From MFD04716-140 sp963703125 (GTDB lineage Bacteria > Bacteroidota > Bacteroidia > Flavobacteriales > Flavobacteriaceae), in contig OY969790.1 in assembly GCA_963703125.1 (NCBI GenBank), forward strand, positions 2,914,001 through 2,978,000: a stretch of 64,000 nt of DNA, given 5' to 3'. Position numbers and translations under genes: made by a program. Below are positions 8,601 to 16,389 of this stretch, piece by piece; positions within the stretch are counted from its first letter, which is position 1; every line of letters begins with the position of its first letter. The notes beneath the pieces were generated by a model that was not told where the DNA came from, did not search any database, and saw nothing but the letters and a program-made list of their open reading frames with translations.

Positions 8601-9140
8601 ATGAGTCAAAAAGTACTACTTTCCTCAAAAGAAATTAACATCATCCTCCATCGTTTGGCCTGCCAACTTCTTGAAAGTCATCTTGATTTTTCAAATACGG
8701 TCCTGATAGGTCTTCAACCGAGAGGAACTTTTGTTGCGGAACGTTTGGTGAAGATCCTGAAGGAAGAACATGGAGTAAAAAATATAAGTCTTGGCTATTT
8801 GGATATTACCTTTTACCGTGATGACTTTAGGAGAGGGGACAAAACACTTTCGGCCACACAAACGAAAATAGATTTTTTGGTCGAGGATAAAAAAGTGGTT
8901 CTCATTGACGATGTGCTTTATACCGGAAGAAGTATTAGGGCCGCTTTGACCGCCATTCAATCATTCGGAAGGCCTTCGGAAGTAGAACTGCTTACCCTTA
9001 TTGATAGAAGGTTCAGTAGACATTTACCCATTCAACCAAATTATAGAGGTCGTCAGGTAGATGCGATCAACGATGAGAAAGTTAAAGTAATGTGGAAGGA
9101 GCAAGATGGTGAAGACGTTATATATTTGGTAAATAAATAA
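8601..9140 (+). CDS. pyrR: bifunctional pyr regulator / uracil phosphoribosyltransferase PyrR
   Basis: 179 residues of the type I phosphoribosyltransferase fold. The PRPP loop is VVLIDDVLYTGRSIRAAL (about residues 95-112), and the N-terminal half has the PyrR-type GLQPRGTFVAERL. In Bacilli PyrR binds pyr mRNA and also makes UMP from uracil. Here it directly precedes pyrB with three bases between, as in many flavobacteria. The very short predicted leader argues against the classical attenuation mechanism at this promoter, so in this organism it may act mainly as an enzyme or on another transcript. Confidence 0.93.
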   Translation: MSQKVLLSSKEINIILHRLACQLLESHLDFSNTVLIGLQPRGTFVAERLVKILKEEHGVKNISLGYLDITFYRDDFRRGDKTLSATQTKIDFLVEDKKVVLIDDVLYTGRSIRAALTAIQSFGRPSEVELLTLIDRRFSRHLPIQPNYRGRQVDAINDEKVKVMWKEQDGEDVIYLVNK

Positions 9141-9143
9141 TAG

Positions 9144-10070
9144 ATGAGCGAACTGAGTGTAAAACACTTACTGGGAATCAAGTATCTGAATGCAAATGAT
9201 ATTCAACTCATTTTTGAAACCGCCGATCATTTTAAAGAAGTAATCAATCGCTCGATCAAGAAAGTCCCATCTTTAAGGGATATCACAATTGCAAATGTCT
9301 TTTTTGAAAATAGCACGCGTACGAAGCTCTCCTTTGAACTTGCCGAAAAACGACTATCGGCAGATGTAATTAATTTTTCGGCTGCGCAGTCTTCAGTTAA
9401 AAAGGGAGAGACCCTGATTGATACGGTAAACAATATTTTATCGATGAAAGTTGATATGGTGGTGATGCGCCATCCCAATCCAGGGGCCGGTATTTTTTTA
9501 TCAAAACATGTCAAGGCATCCATAATAAATGCCGGTGATGGGGCGCACGAACATCCGACGCAGGCATTATTGGACTCATACTCGATAAGGGAAAAATTGG
9601 GTGATGTTGCCGGTAAAAATGTGGTTATTGTCGGTGACATATTGCACTCCAGGGTTGCGCTCTCCAATATATTCGCGTTAAAGCTACAGGGAGCCAATGT
9701 AAAAGTCTGCGGACCTAAAACTTTATTACCCAAACATATTGAATCCCTCGGGGTTGAAGTAGAGACCAATTTACGGAAGGCTTTGAACTGGTGCGATGTT
9801 GCGAACATGCTACGCATTCAAAATGAACGACTTGATATAAGTTACTTTCCTACTACCCGAGAATACACACAGCAGTTCGGTGTCAATAAGGCCCTTTTGA
9901 ACAGCCTTGACAAGGAAATTGTTATAATGCATCCAGGACCCATAAATAGGGGAGTTGAAATAACCAGCGATGTGGCAGATTCCAAGCAATCCATTATTCT
10001 AAATCAAGTAGAGAATGGAGTGGCCATTCGTATGGCCGTATTATATTTATTGGCTTCAAAAATTAAATAG
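9144..10070 (+). CDS. pyrB: aspartate carbamoyltransferase catalytic subunit
   Basis: 308 residues, normal for the catalytic chain. The carbamoyl-phosphate loop FFENSTRTKLSFELAEKRL (about 52-70), the GDGAHEHPTQALLD motif (about 130-143) and the C-terminal MHPGPINRGVEI are all present, so the active site is intact. It condenses carbamoyl phosphate and aspartate in de novo pyrimidine synthesis. No pyrI regulatory chain is adjacent. It is the second gene of an operon that probably runs from pyrR through the three following genes to rnz, with gaps or overlaps of at most 6 bases. Confidence 0.96.
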   Translation: MSELSVKHLLGIKYLNANDIQLIFETADHFKEVINRSIKKVPSLRDITIANVFFENSTRTKLSFELAEKRLSADVINFSAAQSSVKKGETLIDTVNNILSMKVDMVVMRHPNPGAGIFLSKHVKASIINAGDGAHEHPTQALLDSYSIREKLGDVAGKNVVIVGDILHSRVALSNIFALKLQGANVKVCGPKTLLPKHIESLGVEVETNLRKALNWCDVANMLRIQNERLDISYFPTTREYTQQFGVNKALLNSLDKEIVIMHPGPINRGVEITSDVADSKQSIILNQVENGVAIRMAVLYLLASKIK

Positions 10071-10076
10071 AATCTT

Positions 10077-10409
10077 ATGATCTTTGATTCGGACGGAAAT
10101 ACAACCACCATTTTTCAAGAGAATATTTCTCTTCAAAAGTTTATGGAAAATTTAAATGGGGCCTATTCAAAAATTAAAAACGATAATATAATAGTAAACC
10201 TATTTTCGTTTAAAAAATTGACAGCTAACGATGTTTTGGAATTTCTGGAACTATCAGAAAAACATCGAAAATCTAAAAAGTCATTTGTTTTGGTAACCGA
10301 CAAAGTTTCTTTTGATGAGATTCCAGAAAGTATTTGCGTGGTGCCTACCCTTCAAGAAGCAAATGATGTTATTGAGATGGAAGAAATAGAAAGGGATTTG
10401 GAAATATGA
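10077..10409 (+). CDS. small STAS-like conserved protein upstream of rnz
   Basis: 110 residues, no membrane segment. The alternating strand and helix pattern (IIVNLFSFKKLTANDVLEFLELSEKHR ... SFVLVTDKVSFDEIP ... VVPTLQEANDVIEMEEIERDL) resembles a STAS or anti-sigma-antagonist fold. Short proteins like this are found ahead of rnz in flavobacteria and are sometimes mislabelled ribonuclease Z because of the linkage; no metallo-beta-lactamase motif is present. It starts six bases after pyrB and overlaps the next gene by four bases. Its function is unknown. Confidence 0.75.
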   Translation: MIFDSDGNTTTIFQENISLQKFMENLNGAYSKIKNDNIIVNLFSFKKLTANDVLEFLELSEKHRKSKKSFVLVTDKVSFDEIPESICVVPTLQEANDVIEMEEIERDLEI

Positions 10410-10885
10410 CGGATTTTCATCTGGCACAAGTAAATATTGCCAAAATGTTGGCGCCGATTGATAGTCCTGTGATGAAGGATTTTGTGGATAATTTAGATCT
10501 GGTAAATTCATTGGCGGAACAGAGCGAGGGATTTATTTGGCGGCTAGTAGATGAAGATGACAATGCTACTTCCTTAAAGGTATTTGATGAAGATTTTTTA
10601 ATCATCAACATGTCGGTTTGGGAATCCAAAGAGGCACTTTTCAATTTTACATATCAATCAAATCACGTTGAAATATTTAAGCGCAAGAAAGAATGGTTTC
10701 ATAAAATGACGTCAATGCATATGGCACTTTGGTATGTGCCAGTTGGTCATAGCCCCACCCCTGAAGAGGCCAAAATGCGACTAGCTTATTTGAATGCCCA
10801 TGGCGAAACACCATACTCATTTCTGTTTAAATCTAATTTTACTGGATCTGATTCCAGTAACTATAAAATGGCATCAATAAAATGA
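10406..10885 (+). CDS. DUF3291 domain protein
   Basis: 159 residues. The order FHLAQVNIAKMLAPIDSPVM, GFIWRL, INMSVWESKEALFNFTYQSNHVEIFKRKKEWF and MALWYVPVGHSPTPEEAKMRLAYL corresponds to the DUF3291 family, a dimeric alpha/beta-barrel (ferredoxin-like) fold related to antibiotic-biosynthesis monooxygenases and heme-binding ABM proteins. No activity is established. It overlaps the preceding and following genes by four bases each (ATGA type), so it is translationally coupled with them in the pyrRB-rnz unit. Confidence 0.8.
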   Translation: MTDFHLAQVNIAKMLAPIDSPVMKDFVDNLDLVNSLAEQSEGFIWRLVDEDDNATSLKVFDEDFLIINMSVWESKEALFNFTYQSNHVEIFKRKKEWFHKMTSMHMALWYVPVGHSPTPEEAKMRLAYLNAHGETPYSFLFKSNFTGSDSSNYKMASIK

Positions 10886-11787
10886 AGCTTCATATTTTAG
10901 GTTGTTATGCCGCTACGCCAAGAACATTGACCAACCCTACCTCCCAAGTTTTGGAAATTAGAAACCACATGTTTTTGATCGACTGTGGTGAAGGGACACA
11001 AGTGCAACTTCGTAAGCAAAAATTGAAGTTTTCGAGAATAGACCATATTTTTATTTCGCATTTGCACGGAGACCATTTTTTTGGCTTGCCTGGCCTGATT
11101 TCGACCTTTCGTCTTTTGGGCAGAGAAAAGGAGATGCATATATATGGCCCAAAAGGAATAAAGGAAGCGATTACCTTATTGCTGAAGTTAGGTGATTCAT
11201 GGACAAATTATCCGCTGATTTTTCATGAACTGGTTGCAACAAATTCTGAGTTGATTTATGAAGATGATAAGGTTACCGTAACTACCATTCCCTTGGACCA
11301 TAGAATTTACACGAATGGTTTTCTTTTTAGGGAAAAGCTATCTGAACGCAAATTGAATATAAAGGCGGTTGCGGAACATAAAATAGACAAAGCCTATTTT
11401 CAGAACATTAAAAATGGCAAAGACGCAATACTTGATGATGGAACGGTAATACCCAATTCAAAACTTACTTCCAATCCTCCAAAAGCTAAAAGTTATGCCT
11501 ATTGCAGTGATACGGCCTACAGCAAGGAGATTGTACCTCAAATAAAAAATGTGAGTGCCTTGTACCACGAGTCCACTTTTCTGGAATCGGAATCCAAACT
11601 ATCTGTTAAAACTAAACACGCAACGGCCAAGGAGGCCGGGTGTATTGCTAAATTGGCAGAAGTGAATAAACTAATATTGGGCCATTATTCCACCCGTTAT
11701 AAATCTATTGAACTTTTCAAGGAAGAGGCAGAAACGGTATTTGCCAACGTTGAATTGGCGGATGATGGCAAAATCTTCGAATTTTAA
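10882..11787 (+). CDS. rnz: ribonuclease Z
   Basis: 301 residues with the metallo-beta-lactamase fold. The metal-binding motif HLHGDHFFGLPG is at about residues 60-71, the aspartate motif is YCSDTAYSKE at about 208-217, and the late histidine is in LGHYSTRYK. The protein matches the short form of tRNase Z, which cuts the 3' trailer from tRNA precursors. This fits tRNA genes that lack an encoded CCA, such as both tRNAs in this window. It is the last gene of the pyrR-to-rnz run and overlaps the DUF3291 gene by four bases. Confidence 0.95.
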   Translation: MKLHILGCYAATPRTLTNPTSQVLEIRNHMFLIDCGEGTQVQLRKQKLKFSRIDHIFISHLHGDHFFGLPGLISTFRLLGREKEMHIYGPKGIKEAITLLLKLGDSWTNYPLIFHELVATNSELIYEDDKVTVTTIPLDHRIYTNGFLFREKLSERKLNIKAVAEHKIDKAYFQNIKNGKDAILDDGTVIPNSKLTSNPPKAKSYAYCSDTAYSKEIVPQIKNVSALYHESTFLESESKLSVKTKHATAKEAGCIAKLAEVNKLILGHYSTRYKSIELFKEEAETVFANVELADDGKIFEF

Positions 11788-11868
11788 GATCACTGCCAAC
11801 TACAACTTTTCAAGTACCTAGTTAGTATTAAAAGTATTTCATATAAAAAGCCTTGGGAAGTTTCCATT

Positions 11869-11897
11869 TTGCAATCTTTTACAGAACTTTACTTTTA
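11869..11897 (+). promoter_or_regulatory. candidate promoter of pdxH
   Basis: TTG at 11869-11871 and TACTTTTA at 11890-11897 are spaced by 18 bases; the -7 box differs from TAnnTTTG only at the last base. The start point would be near 11904, which makes the TTG at 11906 an unlikely start codon and favours the ATG at 11918. Confidence 0.45.
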
Positions 11898-11917
11898 AAT
11901 ATATCTTGAAAGACCAA

Positions 11918-12565
11918 ATGCAAAAGGATCTAGGAAATTATCGAAAATCTTATGGGAAAAGTGAGTTGACGGAAGATTCCATTTCGGACAATCCTATGCA
12001 GCTGTTCCAAAAATGGTTCTATGAAGTTGAGGCAACAGAAAGTGTGGATGAGCCGAATGCTATGACGATCTCAACTTTAGGTATGGATGGGTATCCAAAA
12101 AACAGAGTGGTACTTTTAAAAAAATACACACACGAAGGGTTTATTTTCTATACCAATTATGAAAGTGAGAAAGGTAAAGCTATTGCCCAGGACCCCAAAA
12201 TGTGTATTTCATTTTTCTGGCCTTCATTGGAAAGGCAGATAATAATAAAAGGAGCAGCCGAGAAAATCGCGGAGAACTTATCGGATGGTTATTTTGAATC
12301 AAGGCCTACTGGCAGTAAATTGGGGGCGATTGTTTCTAACCAAAGTGCTGTGGTTCCATCGCGTGAATATTTGGAAAAAAAACTGAAACAATTAGAGAAA
12401 GAGCTGGATGGAAAGGAAATAGAGCGCCCCCATAATTGGGGAGGATATATTGTGAGGCCGGTTTCTATGGAGTTCTGGCAAGGCCGCCCTAATAGACTCC
12501 ATGACCGAATCAGGTATACCTTGCAAGAAGATTTTAACTGGAGAATTGAGCGTTTGGCCCCTTAA
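11918..12565 (+). CDS. pdxH: pyridoxamine 5'-phosphate oxidase
   Basis: 215 residues from the ATG at 11918; an in-frame TTG at 11906 would add four. Flavobacterial PdxH proteins begin close to the LGNYRKSY stretch seen here, which supports the ATG. The FMN-binding region (RVVLLKKYTHEGFIFYTNY, SFFWPSLERQIIIKG) and the C-terminal EFWQGRPNRLHDR motif with the substrate-binding Arg and His are intact. The enzyme makes pyridoxal phosphate from pyridoxine or pyridoxamine phosphate. It is followed after 94 bases by sixA. Confidence 0.94.
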   Translation: MQKDLGNYRKSYGKSELTEDSISDNPMQLFQKWFYEVEATESVDEPNAMTISTLGMDGYPKNRVVLLKKYTHEGFIFYTNYESEKGKAIAQDPKMCISFFWPSLERQIIIKGAAEKIAENLSDGYFESRPTGSKLGAIVSNQSAVVPSREYLEKKLKQLEKELDGKEIERPHNWGGYIVRPVSMEFWQGRPNRLHDRIRYTLQEDFNWRIERLAP

Positions 12566-12659
12566 TTTTTCCTTTTATATCACTGGAATGGACTTTGTGA
12601 TCAGGCTTTTTAATTGACAAGATTATTAAAACTTTATTTCAATTTTAGATAATAGTTAA

Positions 12660-13148
12660 ATGAAGAATCTGATTCTTATTAGACACGGTAAATCTTCTTG
12701 GGAATATGCCGCTAGTGATCGGGATAGGCCACTACTTGAAAGCGGAATTAAGGATGCGCTTTTGATTGGTTCAAAGCTTGAATCCCAAAAGAATGAAATT
12801 GATGCCGTTTATTCAAGTCCAGCAAATAGGGCACTACATACTTCTATAATTGTCATGAGGCAATTGGATTTTCCATTTCATAATTTTCATGTTACAAATG
12901 AATTGTATGACTTTTCCGGTGAATCCGTCATAAAATTTATCAAAAGTTTGGACAATCAGCTTCGGACCGTTATGATTTTTGGTCATAACCACGCCTTTAC
13001 CCATATTGCCAATTCATTAGGAAATACTTATATTGACAACGTTCCTACCGCAGGACTTGTCGAACTTCGGTTTGAAGTCACAAACTGGAAATCAGTTGCG
13101 AAAGGAACCACAAAACAGACCATGTTTCCAAAACATTTTAGAGAATGA
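12660..13148 (+). CDS. sixA: SixA-type histidine phosphatase
   Basis: 162 residues. The catalytic RHGKSSWE begins at residue 8 and the second histidine is in MIFGHNHAFTHIAN at about 107. The short length and lack of the long helical insert place it with SixA, a family of phosphohistidine phosphatases that act on phosphorelay proteins. It overlaps ppk1 by four bases (ATGA), a pairing common in Bacteroidota and seen in other phyla, which suggests a role in phosphate or polyphosphate metabolism. The actual substrate is unknown. Confidence 0.88.
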   Translation: MKNLILIRHGKSSWEYAASDRDRPLLESGIKDALLIGSKLESQKNEIDAVYSSPANRALHTSIIVMRQLDFPFHNFHVTNELYDFSGESVIKFIKSLDNQLRTVMIFGHNHAFTHIANSLGNTYIDNVPTAGLVELRFEVTNWKSVAKGTTKQTMFPKHFRE

Positions 13149-15232
13149 TAAAGACCAAAAATCAATATGTAAATCGCGAAATTAGTTGGTTATGGTTCAA
13201 TGAAAGAGTTTTACAAGAGAGCGCGGATAAGAATGTTCCTCTAATTGAACGGTTGCGATTTTTGGGTATTTTTTCCAACAACTTAGACGAATTTTTCAAA
13301 GTACGTTACGCCACCGTCAAAAGAATCGTAGAGGCCGGTAAATCTGGGAAGAGCGTTTTAGGCGGTGAAATTGCCAAGGATTTACTTGAAGAGATTACAG
13401 ATATTGTTATAAAGCAACAGACCAAGAGTTTGGCAATTTTAAAGAAAATTGAGGATGAACTCGAAACCAAAAATATTTTCATTGTTAATGAAAATGAACT
13501 AAATAAAGCGCAGACAGTATTTGCAAAGCAATACTTTTTGGATAAGGTTAGTCCCCAGCTCATGACGATAATTCTCAATGATTTAACCAAATTCCCAACC
13601 CTTAAGGATACTGCCGCTTATTTGGCGGTAAAAATGGTAATAAGAAAAGAACTTAATAAACGAATTAGGGAAAAGCGTTTTGCGCTAATTGAAATTCCAA
13701 AGGGAATAGATCGGTTTATAGAACTGCCAAAAGAAGGGGATAAGAGCTATATCATAATGCTCGATGATCTCATCAGATACTGTTTAAGGAACATATTCAC
13801 TATGTTCGAATTTGATTCCATTTCGGCACATATGATTAAAATTACGCGAGATGCCGAATTGGATATTGATAATGACTTAAGCAAAAGTTTTATAGAAAAG
13901 ATTTCATCAAGTGTGGAACATCGCAAGGTTGGGGACCCTGTACGGTTCGTATATGACAAAAGTATCGGTAAGGACACGTTGACATTTCTTAAGAATAAAA
14001 TGAACATTGAGGATACCGATAGTGTCATCCCTGGCGGGAGATATCATAACAGACGTGATTATATGGATTTTCCGAGTCTAGGAAGACCAGAATTGACCTA
14101 TGATCGCATTACGCCTTTACCGGTAAAGGGATTAAGTCTGGAGGGAAGCCTTCTGGAACAGATTGCCAAAAAGGATTATTTGCAGTATACGCCCTATCAT
14201 ACATTTTCGTACCTGATCAAATTTTTAAGGGAGGCAGCACTAGATCCTAAGGTAAAGACCATAAAAATAACCGTCTATCGTTTGGCGAACAATTCGCAAG
14301 TAACCGCATCCCTCATCAATGCAGTCAAGAATGGAAAGCAGGTTACCGTGCAGATTGAGCTTCAAGCGCGATTTGATGAAAGAGCGAATATAGAGTATGC
14401 AGAGCAGCTTCAGGCTGAGGGTGTGAAACTAAAGTTCGGGGTACCAGGACTTAAGGTACACAGTAAAATTTGTGTTATTGAGCGGGAGGAAGATAATTCC
14501 ATCAAGCGATACGGATTCATCAGCACAGGTAATTTTAACGAATCTACAGCCCGAATTTATACTGATTATACACTCTTTACGGCAAATGAACCTGTTTTAA
14601 AAGAGCTGAGCAAGGTTTTTGATTTCTTTGAAACAACTTTTAAAATTAACAAATACAAACATCTTATTGTCTCCCCGCATTATACCATGGAGGTTTTTAT
14701 AAAGCTCATCGAAAAAGAAATTAAGCGGGCTCGCGCTGGTAAAGAGGCCTATATAAAAATTAAGATGAATAGTTTCACATCCTATAAAATGGTAGATAAA
14801 CTGTATGAGGCCAGTAGGGCAGGGGTCAAAATCAAATTGATAATACGTGGAATATGTTGTTTGATTCCAGGGGTAAAAGGAATGAGTGAAAATATTGAGG
14901 CCATAAGTATCGTTGATAAATTTTTGGAGCATCCAAGGGTATTTATTTTTGGGAATGATGGAGATCCGAAGGCATATATTTCCTCAGCGGATTGGATGAC
15001 AAGGAATTTGGATTACCGTGTTGAGGTCGGATGTCCCATATATGATGAAGATATCAAAAAAGAGCTAATAGATACTTTTGAAATTGCTTGGAAGGATAAT
15101 GTAAAGGCGCGTGTTTTTTCTGAAAAGCAGGACAACGCCTATAGAAAAACTGGAATACCCAAAATCCGCTCACAATTCGCCACCTATGATTATTACCTGG
15201 ATATATTGAACGGTAAATCGTCTGAAGATTAA
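13145..15232 (+). CDS. ppk1: polyphosphate kinase 1
   Basis: 695 residues, standard for PPK1. The N-terminal domain begins NREISWLWFNERVLQEA-like (residues 8 onward), and the two phospholipase-D-like catalytic halves follow. The autophosphorylated histidine is in LKVHSKICVIERE, and the second HKD-related segment DWMTRNLDYRVEV is present near the C-terminus. The enzyme polymerises the gamma-phosphate of ATP into polyphosphate at the membrane. It is coupled to sixA by a four-base overlap. Downstream is an AT-rich hairpin and the convergent miaE. Confidence 0.96.
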   Translation: MIKTKNQYVNREISWLWFNERVLQESADKNVPLIERLRFLGIFSNNLDEFFKVRYATVKRIVEAGKSGKSVLGGEIAKDLLEEITDIVIKQQTKSLAILKKIEDELETKNIFIVNENELNKAQTVFAKQYFLDKVSPQLMTIILNDLTKFPTLKDTAAYLAVKMVIRKELNKRIREKRFALIEIPKGIDRFIELPKEGDKSYIIMLDDLIRYCLRNIFTMFEFDSISAHMIKITRDAELDIDNDLSKSFIEKISSSVEHRKVGDPVRFVYDKSIGKDTLTFLKNKMNIEDTDSVIPGGRYHNRRDYMDFPSLGRPELTYDRITPLPVKGLSLEGSLLEQIAKKDYLQYTPYHTFSYLIKFLREAALDPKVKTIKITVYRLANNSQVTASLINAVKNGKQVTVQIELQARFDERANIEYAEQLQAEGVKLKFGVPGLKVHSKICVIEREEDNSIKRYGFISTGNFNESTARIYTDYTLFTANEPVLKELSKVFDFFETTFKINKYKHLIVSPHYTMEVFIKLIEKEIKRARAGKEAYIKIKMNSFTSYKMVDKLYEASRAGVKIKLIIRGICCLIPGVKGMSENIEAISIVDKFLEHPRVFIFGNDGDPKAYISSADWMTRNLDYRVEVGCPIYDEDIKKELIDTFEIAWKDNVKARVFSEKQDNAYRKTGIPKIRSQFATYDYYLDILNGKSSED

Positions 15233-15289
15233 AAGTTCAAAAAATTTAAATTGCCTGAAAGAGAAGTTGGGTACTCAAATTGGTATTGC

Positions 15290-15312
15290 CTGAAAATATT
15301 TTTCAGTTTTTA
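15290..15312 (+). terminator. candidate weak terminator after ppk1
   Basis: Arms CTGAAAA and TTTTCAG with a three-base loop are followed by TTTTTAT. The stem is AT-rich, so the call is tentative. Confidence 0.4.
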
Positions 15313-15365
15313 TAAGTAAGTTTTAGGTAGTTTAAACACCAGATCATTCAATGGTTCCAGGAGTA

Positions 15366-15947
15366 CTAACCATGAATGGTTTCTTTTTTACCTAACTTTT
15401 TCATTATCTGAGCCTCGTAATCCAATAGTTCCTTCCATTTTTTGTCAACTACCGATCGGTCACCATATTTACGGGCAAAACTTAAGAACATGGTATAGTG
15501 CGTCGCTTCACTCACCATCAGGGTATGATAAAAATCGGCCAACTCTTTATCTGCTAATTGTTCCGATAATAATCGGAAACGTTCGCAACTTCTAGCCTCT
15601 ATTAGGGCGGCATAAAGCAATCTATGAACCAATTGCATTGTTCTACTCCCTCCCTTAGGAAAAAATTTTAAAACTTCAATTACATAATCATCCTTTCGGT
15701 CACGCCCTAGGGCTTGCCCCCTATCAATTATTCGGTTGTGAACCATTTTAAAATGGGCCATTTCTTCCCGTGCAAGGGAAGTCATTTCCTCAACAAGTTC
15801 AGTATATTCAGGAAAACTAACAATTAGGGAAATAGCAGTACTTGCCGCCTTTTGTTCGCAATAGGCATGATCCGTGAGTATTTCATCGATATTTTTCTCA
15901 ACCAAGTTGACCCATCTGGGATCTGTAGTTAGTTTTAGACCTAACAT
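15366..15947 (-). CDS. miaE: tRNA-(ms2io6A)-hydroxylase MiaE
   Basis: 193 residues of a ferritin-like four-helix fold. Diiron ligands are visible as ExxH pairs in REEMAHFKMVH (about residues 80-90) and SEATHYTMF (about 150), with further Glu in EQKAAST and EARSCERF. MiaE hydroxylates the isopentenyl group of ms2i6A37 in tRNA using oxygen, so it fits an aerobic organism. The gene stands alone, convergent with ppk1 and divergent from the small membrane protein gene at 16002. Confidence 0.93.
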   Translation of the reverse strand: MLGLKLTTDPRWVNLVEKNIDEILTDHAYCEQKAASTAISLIVSFPEYTELVEEMTSLAREEMAHFKMVHNRIIDRGQALGRDRKDDYVIEVLKFFPKGGSRTMQLVHRLLYAALIEARSCERFRLLSEQLADKELADFYHTLMVSEATHYTMFLSFARKYGDRSVVDKKWKELLDYEAQIMKKLGKKETIHG

Positions 15948-15960
15948 AGCAATAATTTGT

Positions 15961-15968
15961 TAAATTTG
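15961..15968 (+). promoter_or_regulatory. candidate -7 element for the gene at 16002
   Basis: TAAATTTG matches TAnnTTTG and lies 34 bases before the start codon used here. No TTG is seen at the expected -33 position. Confidence 0.35.
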
Positions 15969-16001
15969 TAAAGCTACAAGAATTGCCGTCGCAATCAAAA
16001 T

Positions 16002-16376
16002 ATGTTTAGTTCGAGTTGGTTAATGGATATATTTTTTAGAATTTTCGGATATATTTTCGCCATATTATGCCTTATTTCGGCAGTTCTACAATATAATGAC
16101 CCAGATCCATTAATATGGATGCTAATATATGGAACAGCCGCAGCCGCATCAATAGCGTTTTCCCTGAAAAAATTAGTGTCATTAATCCCCCTTATATTGG
16201 GTTTCTTAGGAATGGTGGGATTTATATACGTCTTTCCACAGCATTTCCAAGGATTTGATTTATCCAATGGAACTCTCAAAAATGTGGAGGAGGGTAGAGA
16301 GGCCTTTGGGCTTTTGATACTTTCGATTATTATGTTCCTGTACGCCATTCGTATTAAATTTAGGACGACAATTTAA
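16002..16376 (+). CDS. transmembrane 220 family protein
   Basis: 124 residues with four hydrophobic helices (about 12-28, 38-54, 58-76 and 100-117) and the family signature QYNDPDPLIWMLIYG between helices one and two. These small inner-membrane proteins are of unknown function. An in-frame ATG at 16023 (MDIFFRIFGYIF) matches the usual family start better, so the first seven residues may not be translated. It converges with dnaX, leaving 13 bases between the stop codons. Confidence 0.78.
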   Translation: MFSSSWLMDIFFRIFGYIFAILCLISAVLQYNDPDPLIWMLIYGTAAAASIAFSLKKLVSLIPLILGFLGMVGFIYVFPQHFQGFDLSNGTLKNVEEGREAFGLLILSIIMFLYAIRIKFRTTI

Positions 16377-16389
16377 TATTGGAAGGTCC

